Below, in pieces: positions 32,172-37,674 of a stretch of 37,674 nucleotides of DNA. Source of the stretch: Synergistaceae bacterium (GTDB lineage: Bacteria; Synergistota; Synergistia; Synergistales; Aminobacteriaceae); contig JAFSKE010000095.1 of assembly GCA_017449135.1 (NCBI GenBank), forward strand, positions 1 through 37,674, written 5' to 3'. Numbering within the stretch: position 1 is the stretch's first letter; each line of letters starts with the position of its first letter. The translations under genes were made by a program, and so were the position numbers. The notes under the pieces are model-generated. The model saw only the letters and a list, made by a program, of their open reading frames with translations, made no database searches and was not told the origin of the DNA.

Positions 32172-34418
32172 ATGACAAAAAAAATATTGTTGTTTTTATT
32201 CATGTTGTTAATCATTCCTCAAAATTTATTCGCAGCTGAGCAAAAAGAACTTGCAGCCGATTATGTTACGAGAATGCAAAACGAAATCAGTGCCGACATT
32301 GAAAAATTACGAACTTTAATCGACACTGAATTAGCCGAAATTAATTTAACAAGCACAGATGTTATTCAACGTTCTAAAGAATTGACAGCCTTAAACGAAA
32401 AATCTTCGGACGATATGGCATCTTGGGGTTACACTGACGAACAGAAAGAATTACATTCGCAGACTTTATCAGATTTGGGAGTTGCATATTCAGCTTATGC
32501 GGCGTTAAATTCAGCTTCAGGGGTAAATCCAAACACTCCGGCCGAAATCGACGTTTCAGAACTTGAAAATATCGAATCTCCCGACATTAACATGAGCGAT
32601 AATCTGCGTAAGGAAATCTCAAAAGTTTCAAGGGGGCTTGATGTACAGGTTTTTTATTTGCAGTCAAAACTCAATAAATTAAAATTGGATCTTGCAGAGG
32701 CAGCAAATTTACAGAAAAAATTAAAAGGTGCTAAGGAAGGCGGGGAGGCTCTCGAACTTCCAAGAACACAAATATTAAATCTCGAATTATTAAGAATGAA
32801 TGTTGCTTTATCAAGGGTACAGGTTAGAACGTTGAGAAGGGCATTTGATTCAAACGTTGCGACAATTCAAAGATTGAGAAGAAGACTCGCTGATATGCAG
32901 GAAAAATTAATTTTCCCTCAAGAATTATTGGACGCTAACCTTGAAAAAATACAAACCCGAATCAACGACTTAACAACCGAAATGAACGATGCAAGGAAAG
33001 CCCTCGACTCTGCAAATTCGTCATTAGTCCGTGCAAGAGCGATTGTAGGTTCAGCCGACATGTCAGTTATGACAAATTCAACATCGGCTTACATGGCTCG
33101 TTCGACAAGGGTAAATTATTGGGAACATATGGTGTTATTGATTGAGGACGAAATAGCTTTAACACGTGAATCCCAGCAAATTTGGAAAGACCGTTATAAA
33201 TTATTTCACGACACTGCAACGGGCGAGGAACTTTGGAAAATCCGCGACACTTCGCAGGCAAGAATTAACGAACTTCAAAGACAGCTTGAAGGTGTAAGGA
33301 CTGCCGAAAATACGATTTTAAGGGAAATTGAGACGACTCAGGCATCGTTAAACGCTGAAGGAATCACAGGAACTGTCCAGCAAAATATTTTGTTGGCAAT
33401 CGAGAATAAACGCAAAATAATTTCCGAAATTTTTAACCGTTATGAAGCATTAATCCCGAACGCAATATTTTTACAGCAGAGACTTAACGCCGAAGCTAAC
33501 GATAATGTCAGTGCCATAAGAATTGCCGAAAAAGTCAGCTCCTTTAGCAAAGACACGATAATGGGATTCTTAGATACAGAATTATGGCAGGGCGAAGGAT
33601 ATTCCGTTACTGTTATGAAATTAATAATTGCGATTTTCGTTTTCCTTTCGAGTTTCTTTTTAAGTTCATGGGGAAGCCATTGGATTAAACGAAGAATGTT
33701 AAAACGTTTCAAGGCAAGTATCACGGCTTCAAATGCAGTACAGAGAATCACATTTTATATTTTATGGGTGGCATTTGCGTTAATAGCTTTGAACATCGTA
33801 AAAATTCCTTTAACGGCCTTTGCGTTTATGGGCGGTGCTTTTGCGGTCGGTATAGGATTTGGAATGCAAAACATTTTCAACAATTTAATCAGCGGTTTTA
33901 TCGTAATTTTCAGCAGGCCATTCAAAGTTAATGATATTCTTGACGTTGCAGGAGTACAGGGAACTGTCGAGGATATTGGATCACGATCGACAACGATTAA
34001 GACATGGGACGGCTTCGATGTTATTCTGCCTAACAGATATTTTCTTGAAAATAACGTTACAAACTGGACTAAAACGGATTTAAGAAAACGTGAAGTTTTG
34101 AAAGTCGGAGTTTCTTATGATTGTGATTCTCGTGAAGTTGAAAAATTATTGCTCGGAATTGTCAGCGAACATTCTCAAGTCTTGAAAAATCCTGCACCGT
34201 TTGTAATCTTCAAAAATTTTGGCGACAGTGCATTAGAATTTGAAATTTATTACTGGATTGAACTTCGCAAATCTTCGGGAATGAAAGTTTCGAGCGATTT
34301 AAGACATCATATTTCAGCAGTGTTTAAGCGTGAAGACATCAATATTCCCTACCCTCAAAGGGACATTCACATTATCAAAGAAAACGATGAACGTGATAAA
34401 ATAAATTCACAAAATTGA
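32172..34418 (+). CDS. MscS-family mechanosensitive channel with large periplasmic coiled-coil domain
   Basis: A 748-residue protein similar in layout to the MscK/YbdG-type long MscS proteins. It has a signal peptide (MTKKILLFLFMLLII, cleavage near FAA at 22-23), a helical, coiled-coil-rich periplasmic region (about 25-470), membrane helices from about 478 and the Gly/Ala-rich pore helix FAFMGGAFAVGIGFGMQNI. The MscS beta domain (VNDILDVAGVQGTVEDIG, LPNRYFLENNVTNW) and the C-terminal vestibule follow. It opens on membrane tension to release solutes during osmotic downshock. AAAGGAG precedes the ATG. A palindromic ATTATATAAT lies in the divergent gap with the flavocytochrome-type gene and may serve as -10 for both. 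The TAXI binding-protein gene follows at 34 bases. Confidence 0.88.
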   Translation: MTKKILLFLFMLLIIPQNLFAAEQKELAADYVTRMQNEISADIEKLRTLIDTELAEINLTSTDVIQRSKELTALNEKSSDDMASWGYTDEQKELHSQTLSDLGVAYSAYAALNSASGVNPNTPAEIDVSELENIESPDINMSDNLRKEISKVSRGLDVQVFYLQSKLNKLKLDLAEAANLQKKLKGAKEGGEALELPRTQILNLELLRMNVALSRVQVRTLRRAFDSNVATIQRLRRRLADMQEKLIFPQELLDANLEKIQTRINDLTTEMNDARKALDSANSSLVRARAIVGSADMSVMTNSTSAYMARSTRVNYWEHMVLLIEDEIALTRESQQIWKDRYKLFHDTATGEELWKIRDTSQARINELQRQLEGVRTAENTILREIETTQASLNAEGITGTVQQNILLAIENKRKIISEIFNRYEALIPNAIFLQQRLNAEANDNVSAIRIAEKVSSFSKDTIMGFLDTELWQGEGYSVTVMKLIIAIFVFLSSFFLSSWGSHWIKRRMLKRFKASITASNAVQRITFYILWVAFALIALNIVKIPLTAFAFMGGAFAVGIGFGMQNIFNNLISGFIVIFSRPFKVNDILDVAGVQGTVEDIGSRSTTIKTWDGFDVILPNRYFLENNVTNWTKTDLRKREVLKVGVSYDCDSREVEKLLLGIVSEHSQVLKNPAPFVIFKNFGDSALEFEIYYWIELRKSSGMKVSSDLRHHISAVFKREDINIPYPQRDIHIIKENDERDKINSQN

Positions 34419-34452
34419 AATTATTTATTTTTGTAGGAGGTAATTTGTTATT

Positions 34453-35412
34453 ATGAAAAAAATTATTTCTGTTGCGTTAGTTCTTGTTATGGTTTTTGCG
34501 GTTTCTGCATTTGCTGACGGTATGCCTGGCGGAAAGAAATTAATCTTCACAACAGGCGGGGCACAGGGAACGTATTACGGATTTGGCGGAGTTTTAGCCG
34601 GCAAGATCGGTGAAAAAACTTCAACGACCGTTACCGTAATCACATCAGGCGGATCAAAGGCAAATATCGAAGCAATGGACGACGGAGACGCTCAGATTGG
34701 TTTTGTTCAGTCAGACGTTGGAGCATATGCTTACAAGGGAACGAGATTATTTGATGAGAAAATCACAAACTTCTCGACAGTTGCAAATCTTTATATGGAA
34801 CAGGTACAGATTGTAACGTTAGATCCCGAAATCAAAACAGTAGCCGATCTCAAAGGCAAAAATGTTTCAGTCGGTGCTGCGGGTTCAGGAACTTATTTCA
34901 ACGCCGTTGACGCTCTCGAAGCATACGGGCTCGACATTGACAAAGACATTCAGGCGACTTATCAATCATTTGGAGACAGTGTTGAAGCATTGCAGGACGG
35001 AAAAATCGATGCTGCTTTCATAGTTGCGGGAGCTCCGACAACAGCAGTAACTTCACTTGCAACGACGAAAAAAGTTCACCTTGTCGGCTTTGATGATGAG
35101 CATGTTTTGAAGTTAATCGCAAATTCGCCGTATTACAGCATGAATGTAATTCCCAAAGACTATTACGGAACTGACGAGGACACCGTAACAGTTGCAGTCG
35201 GTGCGGTTGTAATTGCTCTTGATGATGTTTCCGAAGCTGACGTTTACAATTTCCTTTATGGAATTTTTGAGAATGTTGACGAAATCACAGCAGCTCATGC
35301 GAAGGGTTCAGAACTTAACTTGAATTTCGCAGCGTCATATACGGCAGTTCCTTATCACAAGGGAGCAATTAAATATTTCGGCGAAAAAGGAATCAAAGTA
35401 GCAGGAAAATAA
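34453..35412 (+). CDS. TRAP transporter solute-binding subunit, TAXI family
   Basis: A 319-residue periplasmic binding protein with a signal peptide (MKKIISVALVLVMVFAVSAFA). The TAXI signature is clear: IFTTGGAQGTYYGFGGVLA, VITSGGSKANIEAM, IGFVQSDVGAYAYKGT, VGAAGSGTYFNAVDALEAYGL, IDAAFIVAGAPTTAV. It delivers a small organic solute, often a dicarboxylate or amino acid, to the fused TRAP permease encoded 87 bases downstream. The substrate cannot be inferred. AGGAGG precedes the ATG by 14 bases. The gap to the permease gene contains repeat copy 7. Confidence 0.93.
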   Translation: MKKIISVALVLVMVFAVSAFADGMPGGKKLIFTTGGAQGTYYGFGGVLAGKIGEKTSTTVTVITSGGSKANIEAMDDGDAQIGFVQSDVGAYAYKGTRLFDEKITNFSTVANLYMEQVQIVTLDPEIKTVADLKGKNVSVGAAGSGTYFNAVDALEAYGLDIDKDIQATYQSFGDSVEALQDGKIDAAFIVAGAPTTAVTSLATTKKVHLVGFDDEHVLKLIANSPYYSMNVIPKDYYGTDEDTVTVAVGAVVIALDDVSEADVYNFLYGIFENVDEITAAHAKGSELNLNFAASYTAVPYHKGAIKYFGEKGIKVAGK

Positions 35413-35429
35413 TTTGATTTATCAAGTTA

Positions 35430-35473
35430 CACCTCACTGTCGATAAATCGACATCTCCCCTCAACAGGGGAGA
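35430..35473 (+). repeat. Dispersed palindromic repeat, copy 7 (inside the TRAP operon)
   Basis: ACACCTCACTGTCGATAAATCGACA followed by the hairpin CTCCCCTCAACAGGGGAG. It lies between the binding-protein stop and the permease start, so it would be transcribed and could influence mRNA decay or the ratio of the two proteins. Confidence 0.75.
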
Positions 35474-35499
35474 ATTTATTTTGAAAGGAAAATAATTTT

Positions 35500-37530
35500 A
35501 TGGACGAAAAAGAAGAGAAAATTTTAATACCTAAATATTACGAAGAAACGACTGAAAACGTTAATGCTGCGATTGACGCAGTTATGAAAAAATACGACCG
35601 GGAAGCTAATACACGACTCTGGACAGGAAGACCGGCGAATTTTATAAAAATTTTATCGGCGTTATTTTCACTTTACTGCATTTACGTTACACTTTTTAGT
35701 ACTGCAATGCCCGAAGTCAGATTAAATGTATTCTTAGGATTAATTTTAATTTTAGGCTATCTTCACTACCCGATTAAAAGATTTCACGGTTATGTTTCTC
35801 CAGGATTAAACGATTCTGTTTCAATACCTTTAACTTTTGACATGAAAATCAGAGCAAATTCAATTCCCTTTTATGACGTTGTTTTAATGCTGATAGGGGT
35901 AATTCCGTTTTTTTATTTTGCCTGGAACGCTGAAAGCATCATTAAACTTGCGTTGCGTGTAACAAGCCCTAAAAATCCCAATTATCATTTAATGACAACA
36001 ATGGCAGTTCTTGCGATTTTGTCAACAATGGAACTTTGCAGACGCTGTGTCGGTATTCCGATTTTGTGTGTTGTAGGAGCCTTAATGTTTTATACGTTTT
36101 CAACGGTGAGATTTGGAAAAGTGATTTACGATTTATTTTATTCAACTGGAGACGGATTAAGAAGTACCCCGATCGAAGTTTGTGCAAAATATATCGTAGT
36201 GTTTATAATTTTCGGAGCATTTTTAGAGAGAACGGGAATTTCGACATTCTTTATAAATCTCGCAAACGCAATCGCCGGAGCAAGTTCGGGAGGGCCTGCA
36301 AAGGTCGCTGTAATCTCATCTGCTTTGTGCGGAATGGTCTCCGGTTCGTCAGTCGGAAACACAGTTACAACAGGTTCCGTAACTATTCCGATGATGAAAA
36401 AGACGGGATATAAACCTGAATTTGCCGGTGCAGTCGAAGCAGCAGCATCAACGGGCGGTCAGATAATGCCTCCGATAATGGGTGCAGCAGCGTTTTTAAT
36501 GGCAGAATACATGGGCATTCCTTATTCACAGGTAGCGTTGAAAGCAATTTTGCCGGCGGTTTTATATTTTGCTGGAATTTATATCGCCGTTCATCTTGAA
36601 GCTAAAAAATTAGGTTTGAAGGGAATCCCGAGAGAAGAGCTGCCGAAAATAATAAAACTTTTGCCGAAAATTTATTTGCTTCTGCCGTTAATAGTTTTAG
36701 TTGTTATGGTCTCAATGAATATTTATACAATGCAGTTTTCAGCCGCAATAGCAATCGGAATTGCAATCTTCGTGGGATTATTTAACAGTGATGAGAGAAT
36801 AACGGTTAGAAAAATAATTGATGCTCTTGCAGCAGGCGGACGAGGAACAATTACTGTTGCCGTAGCGTGTGCAATGGCGGGACTTGTAGCAGGGTGCATA
36901 ACTTCAACCGGATTAGCATCGGAATTAATTTCAATGGTCGTAAAAATTTCCGGCGGACATTCATTTATCGCATTAGTTTTAACTATGATTTGCTGCATAA
37001 TTTTAGGAATGGGAGTTCCTACAACGGCAAATTACTGCATTATGGCTGCAACATGTGCACCAATTTTAATGTCTCCTGCAATAGGAATTGAAAAAATCTG
37101 TGCCCATTTCTTTGTGTTTTATTTCGGAATCGTAGCTGATATTACGCCTCCCGTAGCATTAGCAGCTTATGCAGGCTCGGCAATAGCAAAAGCTCCCCCG
37201 ATGAAGACAGCCTTTAACGCAACAAAACTTGCAATCGGAGCGTTTGTTGTGCCTTATATTTTTGCGTTTGCTCCGGTAATGTTATTTGAAAATGTCAGCT
37301 CAATGTTTGAAGTAATATTAATCTGTGCTACGGCGTTGCTTGGAATTTTCGGTGTAGCTGCATCATTGAACGGATTTTTATTCAAACAGATGAACATAAT
37401 TTTGAGAGTTGCAATCGGTGTCGGCGGATTGAGTATGTTAGTACCGGGAATAATCAGCGATTTAATCGGTTTAATACTTGTCGGATCAGTCGTTACGATG
37501 CAGTATCTGAAAAAACCCCTCTGTCAATAA
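35500..37530 (+). CDS. TRAP transporter fused permease (DctQ-DctM type)
   Basis: A 676-residue membrane protein that combines the small (4-helix) and large (12-helix) permease subunits of TAXI-type TRAP transporters and uses the sodium or proton gradient. A cytoplasmic start of about 50 residues precedes the helices. The large subunit has SSGGPAKVAVISSALCGMVSGSSVGNTVTTGSVTIP and EAAASTGGQIMPPIMGAAAFLMAEYMG, and GMGVPTTANYCIMAA in the second half. GAAAGGAAAA precedes the ATG by about ten bases. The last four residues (PLCQ) and the TAA are encoded by the repeat copy at 37514-37539. Confidence 0.93.
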   Translation: MDEKEEKILIPKYYEETTENVNAAIDAVMKKYDREANTRLWTGRPANFIKILSALFSLYCIYVTLFSTAMPEVRLNVFLGLILILGYLHYPIKRFHGYVSPGLNDSVSIPLTFDMKIRANSIPFYDVVLMLIGVIPFFYFAWNAESIIKLALRVTSPKNPNYHLMTTMAVLAILSTMELCRRCVGIPILCVVGALMFYTFSTVRFGKVIYDLFYSTGDGLRSTPIEVCAKYIVVFIIFGAFLERTGISTFFINLANAIAGASSGGPAKVAVISSALCGMVSGSSVGNTVTTGSVTIPMMKKTGYKPEFAGAVEAAASTGGQIMPPIMGAAAFLMAEYMGIPYSQVALKAILPAVLYFAGIYIAVHLEAKKLGLKGIPREELPKIIKLLPKIYLLLPLIVLVVMVSMNIYTMQFSAAIAIGIAIFVGLFNSDERITVRKIIDALAAGGRGTITVAVACAMAGLVAGCITSTGLASELISMVVKISGGHSFIALVLTMICCIILGMGVPTTANYCIMAATCAPILMSPAIGIEKICAHFFVFYFGIVADITPPVALAAYAGSAIAKAPPMKTAFNATKLAIGAFVVPYIFAFAPVMLFENVSSMFEVILICATALLGIFGVAASLNGFLFKQMNIILRVAIGVGGLSMLVPGIISDLIGLILVGSVVTMQYLKKPLCQ

Positions 37531-37539
37531 ATTGACATC
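37514..37539 (+). repeat. Dispersed palindromic repeat, copy 8 (interrupted by IS30)
   Basis: AACCCCTCTGTCAATAAATTGACATC, the left part of the repeat. The expected CTCCCC hairpin is missing because the inverted repeat of the IS30-family element begins at the next base. It supplies the C-terminal codons and stop of the TRAP permease gene. Confidence 0.8.
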
Positions 37540-37674
37540 GGCAGATTGTCAAGTAAGTGCAACACCATGAGGGTGGAAAACTTGAGCTGGAGTTTTCCAT
37601 CCCAAGCACTTACGAGGACGGTTATTAAGTAAATCTACAACTTTTTGCAAATCATCATCGCTCAAAGACAAAAA
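37540..37674 (-). mobile_element. IS30-family insertion sequence, 3' end (partial)
   Basis: The element ends at about 37540 with an inverted-repeat-like sequence GGCAGATTGTCAAGTAAG (continuing TGCAAC), and carries a transposase frame running off the right edge of the window. The left part is outside the window, so length and target duplication cannot be checked. Confidence 0.85.
37549..37674 (-). CDS. IS30-family transposase, C-terminal part
   Basis: The last 41 or so residues of a transposase read on the minus strand. LSLSDDDLQKVVDLLNNRPR is followed by KCLGWKTPAQVF and VALT, then TGA. The NNRPRKCLGWKTPAEVF-type block is the hallmark of the C-terminus of IS30 DDE transposases. The stop overlaps the terminal inverted repeat. 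The catalytic domain lies beyond the window, so whether the gene is intact is unknown. Confidence 0.88.
   Translation of the reverse strand, partial: FLSLSDDDLQKVVDLLNNRPRKCLGWKTPAQVFHPHGVALT

Overview
The window comes from a low-GC anaerobic bacterium. The best taxonomic clue is the C-terminus of the 952-residue surface protein at 13047-15948: a short Ser/Gly stretch with one Cys (SGSGC), a hydrophobic helix and a basic end. This resembles the Synerg-CTERM sorting signal of Synergistota. The TAXI-type TRAP transporter, the L-cysteine desulfidase family protein and a flavocytochrome-type reductase without heme motifs fit an anaerobic, probably gut-dwelling, member of that phylum. The assignment is inferred from gene content only.

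Layout. 1-2.3 kb: the Lys-rich tail of an unknown gene, truA bracketed by two copies of a palindromic repeat, and a phosphofructokinase that looks PPi-dependent. 2.3-3.9 kb: two paralogous secreted proteins of unknown function. 4.1-10.1 kb: glycerol uptake and oxidation (glpF, glpK, terminator, a HicBA-like toxin-antitoxin pair, GlpA-like dehydrogenase, FAD/NAD oxidoreductase, DUF1667 protein, terminator). 10.1-12.9 kb: a CitG-like gene diverging from a secreted DUF362 protein and a YraQ/ArsP-type permease. 13-16 kb: a beta-helix/leucine-rich surface protein whose signal peptide is broken by a run of 13 G. 16.1-18.2 kb: Fe-S assembly genes (IscR-like regulator, NifS/IscS, NifU/IscU). 18.3-21.9 kb: a putative solitary PD-(D/E)XK nuclease, a small membrane protein, an L-cysteine desulfidase family protein and an AlaX-type tRNA editing protein. 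21.9-23.7 kb: a membrane-anchored zinc-ribbon/TIR/ankyrin protein. 23.8-29.7 kb: a signalling operon of two overlapping hybrid histidine kinases, an orphan HicB with a HicA stump, and a PAS-GGDEF-EAL protein with degenerate catalytic motifs. Then tRNA-Asn. 29.8-37.5 kb: a double-FMN flavocytochrome-type reductase, an MscS-family channel and a TAXI TRAP transporter. The window ends inside an IS30-family element.

A dispersed repeat family occurs at eight places. Its consensus starts TTTAACCYCTCYGTC and contains two hairpins, one of them CTCCCCTT/AAGGGGAG. It sits directly at gene ends, supplies or overlaps the stop codon of at least four genes, and one copy is interrupted by the IS30 element.

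Functionally, glycerol would enter through GlpF, be phosphorylated by GlpK and oxidised to DHAP, joining glycolysis near the phosphofructokinase step. Cysteine is used both by NifS and by the desulfidase. Extracytoplasmic electron acceptors are probably reduced by the flavocytochrome-type protein. The most noteworthy items are the probable phase-variable surface protein, the gene-end repeat family, the transmembrane TIR-ankyrin protein, the secreted paralogue pair and the probably non-catalytic c-di-GMP protein.
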